A stretch of DNA of 64,000 nucleotides from Phymorhynchus buccinoides (lineage: Eukaryota > Mollusca > Gastropoda > Neogastropoda > Raphitomidae), in contig CM065690.1 in NCBI GenBank assembly GCA_017654935.2, positions 22,052,506 through 22,116,505 of the forward strand, written 5' to 3'. Positions 35,571 to 48,245 of the stretch are shown here, one piece after another; within the stretch, counting starts at the first letter, position 1, and each line of letters starts with the position of its first letter. The notes beneath the pieces are model-generated. The model saw nothing but the letters and a program-made list of their open reading frames with translations. It was not told where the DNA came from and did not search any database. Position numbers and translations under genes: made by a program.

Positions 35571-36278
35571 TTTTAAACTAATAATTAAATGCATGTTATT
35601 CTAAGTAAGCCATTCACTTTTTGGCCTCAATGGCCTGTGCAAGACACGTTTCTGAAGGGAAACAAAGGCGAAATGATCGGATTCTGGTTATCACGCCTCA
35701 GTGCAGGACTAGACTGGACACGGCGTCAGACTGGGCATCAAGGAAGTGTCCCTCTGCTCCCAGGCCTCAGTGTCAAAGCCGGACCTCATTCAGCCCTGCT
35801 CAGTCAGCCGTGTAGGCCTACACCCTTCTAGCCTCTTGCTCAACCTTCGTCTGTTTCCATATTTCTTCTTCACCACTTCTCTAAAAGGATGGGTCCGGGG
35901 AAGAAAACAGAGAATTGTTTGCTGCGTGCGTTGGCTATGTAGCGGAAAAGTCGGCAGTTGTCCCGAAGAAATGGTGGGAGATTGTCCCTTTGTTGTCTGG
36001 GCTGTTGTTCAAAGCTTATGAAAGGTTTCTCTACTGGTCTCGGCAGCGATGGACCAGAATGTGGGAAATGGATCTGAATTTGACTTCGTCTGTTCTTGTC
36101 CTTGAGTGAGCATTTCTCCAGTCATGTAGAAAGACTGTCTCTGTGGATGGCCGTGACAGGTTTAAGAAAATCAACAGTGTGATAGCATATGGCATTTTCG
36201 CTTTCAATCCTTGTCTATTTCTGTCTTGGCATAGCTTTATTTCTCTGTTCATTTTTTTTGTTTAAACAAAGACTCTAA
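35571..36278. other. Intergenic, no gene seen
   Basis: Overlapping frames on the plus strand at 35589-36109 have no recognisable domain. Its GC content is higher than its neighbours, so an unrecognised exon cannot be excluded. Confidence 0.35.
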
Positions 36279-36500
36279 AAGGGTAAGATGGACTACTTAA
36301 GAGTTACGGCGAGCCGGGTTGATAGAGTTATCGTTAGTGGGGTAGTTATCCAAAGTATAACTGACTCATGAAAAGATAACTCTCAGGTTTGAAAAAAAGA
36401 GTTAATGTAACCTAAATGTGTCACGTTTAAAAGGGACATAACCAGTGTTTCTGTCCTCACTACTCATATAGGGAAAAGGGACCGGATGTTAGTCTTTTTT
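36279..36500. mobile_element. MITE family X, copy 1
   Basis: Runs from AAAAGGGTAAGATGGACTAC through GAGCCGGGTTGATAGAGTTA to CATAACCAGTGTTTCTGTCC and CATATAGGGAAAAGGGACCG. The same sequence in reverse orientation is at 50680-50925. The outer ends resemble GGG(G/T)AAGA, like the foldback element at 37490. No coding capacity. Confidence 0.7.
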
Positions 36501-36990
36501 TCAGTGTCTTTGGTTTAAATAGCATTTTTATTTCTCAAACTCACAAACGAAAATCAATAATCATCATTCTAAATAGGGCAACAAGAAAACTTATATAAAG
36601 CCCTATTTTAATTTAAAGAAAGAAAAGAACGTGCACAGACAAAACTTGTGACGGACGATTAAGCGTGGGGGTTGAAGGGAGGTGGGTGTTAGTGTGTTGT
36701 GTTATTATTATTATTATTTAAGAAAATTTATATAGCGATTATGATTATATGCAATGCATTCTCTAATGTATTCATTTTCATAGAGATGTATGGTGAGGAT
36801 ACGTGAACCAGTTTGTTAGAAATGTCTGTACGAATGGTGAGTGAAAAGCGCATTGAGTTGCTTTGCAAGATTATGCGCTATATAAGCATTATTAATTATT
36901 ATTATTATTATTATTATTAAGCAGAGTAATGAAGCGCTATCTTAATTTACAAATATGTTTTATATATTAATGTAATACAAAAACAATCGA
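36500..36990. repeat. Dispersed repeat V, copy 1, first part
   Basis: Matches 63655-63870: GGTTTAAATAGCATTTT, CACAAACGAAAATCAATAAT, CAACAAGAAAACTTATATAA, GTGCACAGAC, GTGACGGACG, then CAGAGTAATGAAGCG and TTTTATATATTAATGTAATA. It is interrupted by a SINE-type insertion (36664-36921), and its remaining part lies at 38702-38830. Confidence 0.8.
36664..36921 (+). mobile_element. SINE-type insertion with ATTAAG duplication
   Basis: 258 bp, including one duplication copy, between ATTAAG at 36658-36663 and ATTAAG at 36916-36921. The 3' part is AAAAGCGCATTGAG ... TTATGCGCTATATAAGCATT followed by (ATT)n. The uninterrupted relative at about 63795-63820 reads straight from the GACGGACG side to GCAGAGTAATG, so the empty site is visible in this window. 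Confidence 0.8.
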
Positions 36991-37489
36991 ACAGCAAACA
37001 AACAATGAGAAGAACATAAAAAGCTAACTATATTAAATCAAAAATATAACAAATATCAAGGAAATGTGGTGAGAAATGGAAACCATTATTAGTTTACAAG
37101 GAAACAAACTCTTATGTGGTTTGCAGAACAACAATATATAGCATACAAAAATTCATTTTTTAAAGAAGACTAGCGCCTTTCAGAATGCATACCGTAAAAA
37201 ATTGCAAACGATTAATTGAAAACAATATGGCAAGCCATATTACTGTACTCCCAACATAGTGTGTGTTTCCTTCCCACTTCCCTACCCCAGTCACCACGTT
37301 TCTTAGAGGAAAACACCATTACTGGTCTGGGGTTGCCTAGAATTTTTTTTAATGAAAAATAAAAACTGCAAAAAAACTCGCCTTTCTCTGCGATTACTGT
37401 TTGATCCAAGTTTCATTTTCACTTTTTCGCATTAAAATCGAAATTTCTAATCTCCTTATTATTTAATCACTGTTAACGAAAAGTTATTA
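36991..37489. other. Intergenic, no gene seen
   Basis: AT-rich. It forms part of the sequence inserted into, or replacing, the middle of repeat V. Confidence 0.4.
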
Positions 37490-37703
37490 GGGTAAGACGG
37501 GGTAAAAAGCGCATGGGCGGGTAAGAAGCCCACCCCAATTATCTCATGAAATAAAGAAAATTTCAGTCAAATTTGCCCATGAGACGAATGCTAGACATTA
37601 ACGCTCGTCTCATGGGCAAAATGAGACTGAAATTTGCTTCATTTCATGAGATAATTGGGGTGGGCTTCTTACCCGCCCATGCGCTTTTTACCCCGTCTTC
37701 CCC
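37490..37703. mobile_element. 214-bp foldback MITE, copy A
   Basis: Almost the whole element is one inverted repeat: the left end GGGTAAGACGGGGTAAAAAG continues for about 95 bp and is repeated in reverse at the right (CTTTTTACCCCGTCTTCCCC). Flanked by TA at 37488-37489 and 37704-37705, as expected for Tc1/mariner-type MITEs. Copy B (51152-51365) has the same length in the opposite orientation. The short frame inside is only a by-product of the repeat. Confidence 0.9.
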
Positions 37704-37705
37704 TA

Positions 37706-38312
37706 GAACATTTTGTGGGGCTCACGTAGGATCGATGTTTTTAAATATCATCTTTAAAATGAACAAATGAAAGAGATGTGCCAAACATAAGTGAAACGAA
37801 GGCTGGATGGGTGACAAAGAGAAGTAACTAAAAAAACGTGGTTTGGATTGCGAAAACATGGATTCAGACAATTTTTAGATTCAGAAATCACTGTTCCGAG
37901 AATACTCAGGATTAGGCCCTGACTGGTGTTCTCCTGTTCCGAGTATACTCGGAATTCGTCTGGAATGAGTTAATGCCCAAATGGACAGCACACATTCTTC
38001 CTTTACTTGTTGTCGAAATGCAGACGGATAAATATACCCTTGGTCCAAGTCAATGTACTTCCATCCTTACAGAAATCGGAGTAGCTTACGTACATTGTGG
38101 TTTGGATGATTACCTGATTTTCTGATGCTCTTTTAAATAGTTTTGACAATACACAGCATAAACCATTCAAAAATCGAAACAGCTGTAAAGAAGCTTCAGT
38201 TGACAACACAACATACGGCTGGTATGCAATGTCTACGATAGGTCTGAGTGTAGGCTGATGCAGAGGACAATGCTTGTGTACCTATGTTTGAACTCAATAC
38301 CTCGCTGTCTTT
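37706..38312. other. Intergenic, no gene seen
   Basis: GTTCCGAGNATACTC occurs twice (about 37892-37906 and 37935-37949) about 43 bp apart. Nothing else recognised. Confidence 0.4.
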
Positions 38313-38580
38313 CTTAGTATAGTATAGTATAGTATAGTATAGTATAGTATGGGACTGGCTCAAGCTTAAGCCTCGCGGCTTATAAACGTCCCTTCATTGA
38401 CACTGTTCTGTTTGCTTAAAGCATGCCTTTTAAAATTATGATTGTAATTCAATCATCATGTTAAAAAAATAGTTGACTAAACTTTTCATCTTTGTCAAGG
38501 AGATTTTTGAATGTATTTTTGTTGATTCTTCTTCTTCTTCTTCTTCTTCTTCTTCTTCTTCTTCTTCTTCTTTTCTTCTT
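38313..38580. repeat. (TAGTA)n and (CTT)n microsatellites
   Basis: Pentanucleotide (AGTAT)n of about 8 units at 38313-38350 and (TTC)n at 38526-38580. Confidence 0.95.
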
Positions 38581-38701
38581 CCGTGGGGTGGGCCTGTTTA
38601 TTCAGAGCAAACATTGCTGAGAAGAAGGCTGTCTGTGCGTCGATATTCAATGCCATCTGGCTGATGTTTATACTGCACACGATCAAAGGAAGACTGATCA
38701 G

Positions 38702-38925
38702 TTGTTGTTTTGTTGTTTGCGTACCCTGGCTAAAAGACTTCAGGGATCATCCCAACAGCGGAAGCACTTTAACACTGTACAAGTGCTTCAGCTACGGATG
38801 AGAACATTGCGTGTGTGGCCATCTTTTGATTACCTCCCCACAGTTCCCTTAGCCTACTGGGCAAAGTTCTACTTTAGATACACCCCTCATGTTTACGACC
38901 CTCAATCTCAAAATCTGCTTCCTTC
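38702..38925. repeat. Dispersed repeat V, remaining part, with a tandem-unit fragment
   Basis: GTACCCTGGCTAAAAGACTT, CAGGGATCATCCCAACAGC and GGATGAGAACATTGCGTGTG (38720-38818) match 63893-64000. At 38868-38921, TCATGTTTACGACCCTCAAT and its flanks match one unit of the tandem repeat at 15353-16470. Confidence 0.75.
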
Positions 38926-39450
38926 ATTCAGTTTTATGAAAATAATCCTAAGATAATCCTAACCCTATCCCTTTCCCAAGAATGGCAGAATATTGCTTCT
39001 CATCGAAAGCCTTCAATGACAAAAATTGCAGGGGGAGAAAGGGGACGGGGGACGTAAAGTGCACAATAGCTGACTTCTGAAACAAGACCAGAAACCAAGA
39101 GGCATTATTAATCTCGCTATCTTACATTGTTTCTTCTACGTGACAACAACCTGGGATCCCCCGCTCATAGCCAGAACCAGCGGAAAGGCAGAGGAGCATA
39201 ATTCACCGACAACGAGAAGGCTTCAATGATAGGCCACAGCCTCCCACGTATCAACTTCGTGCCCAAAAACGAAGGCGCCCTGAAATTTAAAAAAAAAAGA
39301 AACAAAGCGCGAAGTACAAAAAGCAATGCTCCTACTAGTAACTAACGCGGCAGGCGATCGACAATAGCTCGAGGTGTGGGTGAAAAACTGAATCCTGTGT
39401 TTTGTCCAGAAGCCAGGCTGTGAAGTCAGTCTTTTTCACGACTCCTCCTC
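38926..39450. other. Intergenic, no gene seen
   Basis: No gene or element recognised. Confidence 0.4.
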
Positions 39451-39453
39451 TAA

Positions 39454-39608
39454 AGGGCCAGCCACACGTCCACTAAAACAGTACGACTGTACTATGCGAT
39501 TCGATCATGTGGTCTCCGAGAACAAACGTGATTCGCGCTTCGAGATCACGTCGTGATCGAATCGTATCGTACAGTCGTGCGATTTTATCTGACGTGCGGC
39601 TTGGCCCT
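39454..39608. mobile_element. TAA-flanked Harbinger-like MITE, 155 bp
   Basis: Ends AGGGCCAGCCACACGTC and, on the opposite strand, AGGGCCAAGCCGCACGTC. Flanked by TAA at 39451-39453 and 39609-39611. The inner arms GTACGACTGTACTATGCGAT and ATCGAATCGTATCGTACAGT also pair, making most of the element a hairpin. A TWA duplication with GGGCC ends fits PIF/Harbinger. Confidence 0.83.
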
Positions 39609-39611
39609 TAA

Positions 39612-40569
39612 CCCTGGCCTGGCTTCGTAGGTATCAATTTGGGTGTGGACAAAGCCTCCCAAATTAAACTGGCGGCTGAGATGTGTTTTGCCAGGCCTGA
39701 TCCTCCCCTCTTCCCAGTGGAGCAGTCAGTGGGGGGACAGAAGGAAACATAGCAATGTGCCCCCTCCCTTATCTCTATGTTTCTCCCTGTTTCCATGTGT
39801 CACTCTCATTGTATTCCCGCATTGATATTTCCTCGCGTCTATGCATATAATATATCCCCGTCTCTAGGTGCCCCCTTGTCTGTGTGCCCCTGTTTCTATG
39901 AGTCCCGTCAGGTTAGGGTTAGAGGTAAGCTGGAAATCCACATCCACGTTTTCTCGACGGCACGGCAGCTTTTTTTTTGTCGTTGTCGTCCTAGGTTCCC
40001 TGACGAAACCCGAAGTTTTGAATCCATCCAAACGGAAACGGCACGGCGCCTTTTCTGTTTGAAAGAGATGGCGCACTACCTATCCAAACACGACCTTGAC
40101 CGAACCCCCACCCCATACCCTCTCCCCTTTCCATAGCTGACCGAGGCATTTTTCTTCTCAAATTTCATGGTGCCGTCCCTATTTCATGGACGGACACGGC
40201 AGAATTCACTGCACGCTCCGAAAGCTCCTGCCGCGCCGGTGCTGTCGATGACTTGCCGTTGCCGTTTCGTGTCTTATGGATTCAAGCAATAGAAAATTAA
40301 TTTAGTTTGAACGATTAACGCGATTAAAAATTTACCTTTGTCGTTGCCGTCGCCGTGCCATTTCCGTGCATGAGGATTTCAAGCTTTAGTGTTTCATTTA
40401 GGGTTAGGGGACACATAGGGACGGAGAGACGGAGAGACATAGACACGGGGACATAACTAAGTTAATTTAGAGACAAAAATTGTTGAGACAGAAATGCGGA
40501 CACACACAGACTGAGACAAATGTACGCTGGGACATCTAAAGACAGGTACACAATGAAACAGGGGTCACA
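39612..40569. other. Intergenic, no gene seen
   Basis: Contains GGTTAGGGTTAGAGG at 39910-39924 and TAGGGTTAGGGGACA at about 40399-40413 (short telomere-like matches), and GACA/GGAGA-rich sequence at 40410-40570. Frames at 39777-40136 are unsupported. Confidence 0.4.
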
Positions 40570-40915
40570 TAGAGACTTCTTCTTCTTCTTCTTCTTCTGC
40601 GTTCCCAGGCCATATGGCCATAATGGGCAAGGTACGTAAGTGTCCGGTTTTCAGTTTTCACTGGTCTCCCCGCTGCGTACAGCCGACACATTCCGATTTC
40701 GAAGGAGCTCAAAGGAGAAATATTATTTGGAAGATTTTATTGGGGGGAAAAGGCAGGAGAATGGGCCAATAAGTCAGAAAGATAGCAGATGACAGAAAGG
40801 AAAAGGAAAAGGCAGAGTCAAAGAGAGTAGCAGATTAGAGGAAGCTACAAGCACAGAACTTCCAGAAGGTGGGGGAACTATTTGTACGGAAGAACCTCGA
40901 TATCCCCACGGGGGG
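40570..40915 (+). repeat. Dispersed repeat Q, copy 1
   Basis: (CTT)n start, GCGTTCCCAGGCCATATGGC, GTCCGGTTTTCAGTTTTCAC, CCGACACATTCCGATTTCG, AGAATGGGCCAATAAGTCAG, AAAGGCAGAGTCAAAG, TTTGTACGGAAGAAC. A second copy is at 56386-56790 and an inverted partial copy at 57080-57262. No coding capacity. Confidence 0.82.
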
Positions 40916-41648
<733 letters not shown>

Positions 41649-42033
41649 TGTGCCTGCGAGACAATGAGTGAGTGAGAGAAGACCCCCCTTCCCTAACCAC
41701 CTGACATCAAATTTTTGCATTAAAATTTCAATGAGAAGCAACATTTCTCTGGAAAGGGATAGGGATAGGATCAGCCTAGCATTATTTTCATAAAACTATG
41801 AAAAGCTGAAAATAAGCTGGCACAGTATAAGCTTTAAGCTTGTAATTGATGTTAATATATTTGATTAAAAGTATATAATAATGTACCGTTTTAACTCATG
41901 AGCTTGTTTCTGTGCATTTTCTTTCTTTTTAAATTCAAATCGTTTAATGTTGAAATTCCACGCTCCCCTCCCCCCTCTCTATCTCTCTCACTCTTCATTT
42001 TGTTCTGTCACTTTTATGCTTTCCCCCATTTTT
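41649..42033. other. Intergenic, no gene seen
   Basis: Leads into the satellite. No gene recognised. Confidence 0.45.
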
Positions 42034-42135
42034 GAATAGAGATTAATTCGCTCTTGTAACGACCGTCACGCACTGTGTAACGACCGTTACTAATACAGAA
42101 CGTGTCTCTGTAAGCCCTCGAAACGTTTAAATATA
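42034..42135. repeat. GTAACGACCGTTAC satellite, first unit
   Basis: One complete unit: GAATAGAGATTAATTCGCTC, then TGTAACGACCGTCACG and TGTAACGACCGTTACTAATA, then GTGTCTCTGTAAGCCCTCGA and AAACGTTTAAATATA. The rest of the array is displaced by the Tc1 element that follows. Confidence 0.9.
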
Positions 42136-43768
42136 AGCTATCCACAAAAAGTTAAGGATCACTTGCAAACTAATTCATAACTTTCCAAATAAGAAAGCCA
42201 ATGCGTTGAATTTTGGCCAACATTTAATTTAATGCTTTAGTGATAACGATACACAATTGCCTTCAATTTCGAGCAATCGTTTGGTCTGTACATTTGATCA
42301 AAGTGGGTACGTATCGAAATTTGATTTCCCAAAGTCATTGAAATCACAAGACAGGGCATTCTGATGCTCCCAAAAGTTCAGTAATGCGTGTATCCGCCAT
42401 GGCTGTTCTGGCACTCGACGCAGCCAGTCCTCATGGAGTTGACCAGGGTGGTGAAGATCCTCTGTGGAAGCGCCTGCCACTCAGCCTGCAGCATCTGGTA
42501 GAGGTGCTGGGCATCCCTGGGAGGGGGGTGGTTGCTCCTCACTTTGCGATCCAGCTCATCCCAGAGGTTCTCAATCGGGTTGAGATCGGGACTGCATGCT
42601 GGCCACTCCATTCTGTTGACTCCAGACTGCTGCAGGAAGTCGTTGACCACCCTTGCCCTGTGGGGGCGAGCGTTGTCATCCTGGTAGACAGCCGGCGGTC
42701 CCATCTGCTGCAGTGTAGGCACAGCCAGCGGTCGAAGGATCTCATCCCGGTATCGGAGGCCAGTCAGGTTACCCTGTACATGATACAAGGGTGTTCTGTG
42801 GTGAAGGCTGAAGGCCCCCCAGACCATTACAGAACCTCCACCAAAGGCCACCTTTTCTTGGACAGTGGCGTCAATAAAGCGTTCCCCTGGGCGCCTCCAG
42901 ACCCTCAGTCGGCCGTCGTTGTGGTTCAGGGTGAAGCGTGATTCATCACTGAACAGGACCTGGGACCATTGCTGACGTGTCCACCTCACGTGACGTCTGC
43001 AGAAGGCGCGGCGTGCTGCCCTATGGGCTGGAGTTAAGCGTGGCCGTACAGCTGGGCGACGAGAACGGAGGTTAAACCCATGAAGGCGGTTCCGTATGGT
43101 CTGCTGGCTGATGTTGATGTTAGTAGCCACCCTCAGCTGCCTTCGAATGATGCTGGAAGAGGCTGTTCTTGTCTGCAGGGCTTGTCGTTCAATGAGACGA
43201 TCTTCACGTGGAGTTGTCTTCTTCGGTCGACCAGATCTGCGTCTTTCATGGACCCTCCCAGTGGCTGTGAAGCGTTGAATCAGTCTGACAATGACCGAGA
43301 TGGACACCTGAAGTCGCCTGGCCACTTCTCGCTTGGGAACACCATCTTGGAACCATGCAACAGCTCGTCCCCTATCCAACTCGCTCAATTTTCGTCGTGG
43401 AGGCATTGTCAAATCAGGCCTAATACTGGTGGTATGTCTTCTTATAAAGCCAAGCAAGAGACAGCATCTCACACATAAACAGCAGTGCTTGCACGTGCAT
43501 AATGGTTTTTCCATCTGGCTTGTGCAATGTGTTCATGCAGAACGATCCAAAACAAGGTCCTTTTTCGCAAGTTTCCGCTTTTTCTTTTGCTGCCAAGCTC
43601 AGTAATAGAGAATCACGTCCAATGTTTCCACTAACACAACATCGCCCACTTACAGCTGAACAAGAATTCATAACAATTTGGCTTGACTGAGAAATAAATA
43701 ACAGGAGCGAACGGAGTTTATTGCGCACCTGTTTTCTCATAGTGATCCTTAACTTTTTGTGAGTAGTG
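42136..43768 (-). mobile_element. Complete Tc1 DNA transposon
   Basis: 1633 bp flanked by TA at 42134-42135 and 43769-43770. Terminal inverted repeats of about 30 bp share the core CACAAAAAGTTAAGGATCAC at both ends. It encodes one intact transposase and has no other genes. It is inserted at a TA within a satellite unit: the left flank ends in the unit's AAACGTTTAAATATA and the right flank resumes at ATTAATTCGC. An intact ORF, paired ends and a clean duplication suggest a fairly recent insertion. Confidence 0.95.
42378..43406 (-). CDS. Tc1-family transposase (DD34E)
   Basis: 342 residues from MPPRRKLSEL (ATG at 43406). Residues about 5-50 form the first helix-turn-helix (VPKREVARRLQVSISVIVRL). 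GRPKK at 59-63 is the AT-hook-like linker, and about 65-115 form the second helix-turn-helix; together they bind the terminal repeats. The catalytic DDE domain has Asp154 (LFSDESRF), Asp244 (YQDDNARPH) and Glu279 (DLNPIENLWDEL), with 34 residues between the second Asp and Glu. The block GGGSVMVWGAFS (189-200) is also typical. Length matches complete Tc1 transposases (about 340). The frame opens 36 codons further upstream, but that extension has no homology to the family and the Met at 43406 fits the known start. All catalytic residues are present. It cuts and pastes the element into TA dinucleotides in the nucleus. Confidence 0.95.
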   Translation of the reverse strand: MPPRRKLSELDRGRAVAWFQDGVPKREVARRLQVSISVIVRLIQRFTATGRVHERRRSGRPKKTTPREDRLIERQALQTRTASSSIIRRQLRVATNINISQQTIRNRLHGFNLRSRRPAVRPRLTPAHRAARRAFCRRHVRWTRQQWSQVLFSDESRFTLNHNDGRLRVWRRPGERFIDATVQEKVAFGGGSVMVWGAFSLHHRTPLYHVQGNLTGLRYRDEILRPLAVPTLQQMGPPAVYQDDNARPHRARVVNDFLQQSGVNRMEWPACSPDLNPIENLWDELDRKVRSNHPPPRDAQHLYQMLQAEWQALPQRIFTTLVNSMRTGCVECQNSHGGYTHY

Positions 43769-45540
43769 TATATTAATTCGCTATTGGAACAACCGCTACG
43801 CACCGTATAACGACCGTTGCACACTATGTAATGACCGTTACAAATATAGACTAAATATTTCTCTGTAAGCCCTCGAAACGTTAAATTTAGAGTAATGCGC
43901 TCTTGTAACGACCGTTACTAAAATAGAATATGTCTCTGTATGCTCTCGAAGCGCTTGAATAGATTGAGTATTTGCTCTTGTAACGTCTTTTACGCTGTGT
44001 GTAATGATCGTTACGCACTTGTAACGACCGTTTATTATATAGAGTGTATCTCTATAAGTCCTCGATACGTCTGAATACAGAGTAGTTCGCTTTTGTAACG
44101 ACCGTTACGCACGGTGTTACGACCGTTACACACCATAGAGCGACCGCTACAAATATCGAAATATGTCTCTGTAGGCCCTCGAAAAGGTTAAACAGAGAGT
44201 AATTCGCTCTAGTAACGACCGTTACTCTGTGTGCAACGACCATTACTAATAAAGTATATGCCTCTTTAAGTCCTCGAAATGTTTGAATAGAGAGTATTTG
44301 CTTTTCTAATGACCGTAACGGTTAGGGTTAGGGTTAGCGTAACGCTCTGGTGTAACGACCGTTGCACTCTGTGTAGCGACGACCGTTACACTCTGTGTAG
44401 CGACGACCGTTACACTCTGTGTAGTGACGACCGTTACACTCTGTGTAATGATCTTACGCGCTTTGTAACGACCGTTACAAATATACAATATGTGCCTACA
44501 ATCCTTAAAGCTTTTGAATAGAGATTAATCCGCTCTTGGAACGAATGAACGCACACTGTAACGTCCGTTACTAATATAGAATGTGTCTCTGTAAGCCATC
44601 GAGACGTTTGAATAGAGTGTATTCCCTCTTGTACCGACCGTTGCGCTCTGTGTAACGACCATTACGCACATGAAATATGTGACTGCAACCTTCAAAACTT
44701 TTGAATAGAGATCAATTCGTTCTTGTAACGGCTGTTGCGCACTGTGTAACAACTGTTACTAATATTATAGAATGTGTCTCTGTAAGCCCTCGAAACCTTT
44801 AAATAGAGATTAATTCTCTCTTGACACGACCATTAAGCACTGTGCAACGACCCCTACACACAATGTAACGACCGTTACGATTATAGAATATGTCTCTGTA
44901 ATCCCTCAAAACGTTAACATTAAGAGTATTTCGCTCTTGTAACGACCGTTACGCACTGATTAGTAACTGTTACTATTGTAGAATGTGTCTCTATGAGTCC
45001 TCGAAACGTTTAAATAGAGATTAATTCGCTGTTGGAACGACCGTTAAGCACTATGTAACAACCGTTACACGCAATGTAAAGACCGTTAGAATTATAGAAT
45101 ATGGCTGTAAGCCCTCGAAACGTTTCAATTGAAAGCAATTCGCTCTTGTAACGACCGTCAGGCACACTGTAACGACCGTTACTAATATATAGAATGTGTC
45201 GCTGTAAGCCCTCGAGACGCTTGAATATAGTGTATTCGCTCTTGTAACGTCCATCACACTCTGTATGACGACCGTTACGCACTTTGTAACTTCTTTCTCA
45301 ACTATAAAATATGTGCCTGCAACCTTCAAACTTTTGAATAGAGATTAATTCGCTCTTCCATTGACCGTTACGCGCAGTTTAACAACTGTTACTATTATAG
45401 AATGCGTTTCTGAGCCCTCGATTCGCTTAGATATTAATTCGCTCTTGGAACGAACGTTAAGCACTGTGTAACGACCGTTATGCACAATGTAACGACCGTG
45501 ACGGTCGCTACAAGAGCGAATACAATTATAGAATATGTCT
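43769..45540. repeat. GTAACGACCGTTAC satellite array
   Basis: About 16 units of 75-230 bp, mostly 92-115, following the Tc1 element. A unit has GAATAGAGATTAATTCGCTC, then one to several copies of the interrupted palindrome GTAACG-AC-CGTTAC, then ATAGAATGTGTCTCTGTAAG and CCCTCGAAACGTTT. Within units the palindromes usually repeat every 21 bp (14-bp motif plus spacer such as GCACTGT), or 24 bp at about 44352-44440. A variant unit ending ATATGTGNCTGCAACCTTCA recurs at 44285-44515, 44610-44702 and 45223-45335, which indicates higher-order structure. 44316-44336 carries three TTAGGG-like repeats. The array ends in an inverted piece: GTAACGACCGT is followed by GACGGTCGCTACAAGAGCG (45500-45518). No open frame of note. 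Confidence 0.93.
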
Positions 45541-45579
45541 ACAAACACACGCGCGCGCGCACGCACACGCACACGCACA

Positions 45580-45668
<89 letters not shown>
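45541..45668. repeat. CA/CG tract and (CT)n
   Basis: (CA/CG)n at 45543-45581 and (CT)n at 45582-45667. Confidence 0.95.
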
Positions 45669-47999
<2,331 letters not shown>

Positions 48000-48245
48000 T
48001 ACGAGGAAAAAAGTGAACTGGTATATTTCAGATACATCACAAGATGTTCTCTCACTCTTATTTGTTTTGCCTTGTTCATTGTTTTATTTCTTGTTTCTTC
48101 TTCATTTGCATTTGTTTGTACTTAATTGCTCAGTTTGTTTGCTTCGTTTCATTTGTTTTTGTTCATGTGGGCGTGGTGAGAAAAAGCATGATAATTATGC
48201 TTATCTGTTTACCCTCAATACAAAATTCGAGTTTCGAGTTTCTCT
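48000..48245 (+). mobile_element. Probable non-LTR 3' UTR fragment
   Basis: T-rich sequence ending GCTTATCTGTTTACCCTCAA followed by TACAAAATTCGAGTTTCGAG, a TTCGAG doublet like the tandem ends of CR1/L2 elements. It resembles 46309-46355 (ACTTATCTCATTACCCTGTA then AAATTTCG). Confidence 0.5.

Noticed and set aside
43407..43514. 36-residue N-terminal extension of the Tc1 transposase
   Set aside because: Tc1 transposases normally begin just before the first helix-turn-helix; the Met at 43406 gives the usual length.
44316..44336. True chromosome end
   Set aside because: Only about three TTAGGG-like repeats, with satellite on both sides.
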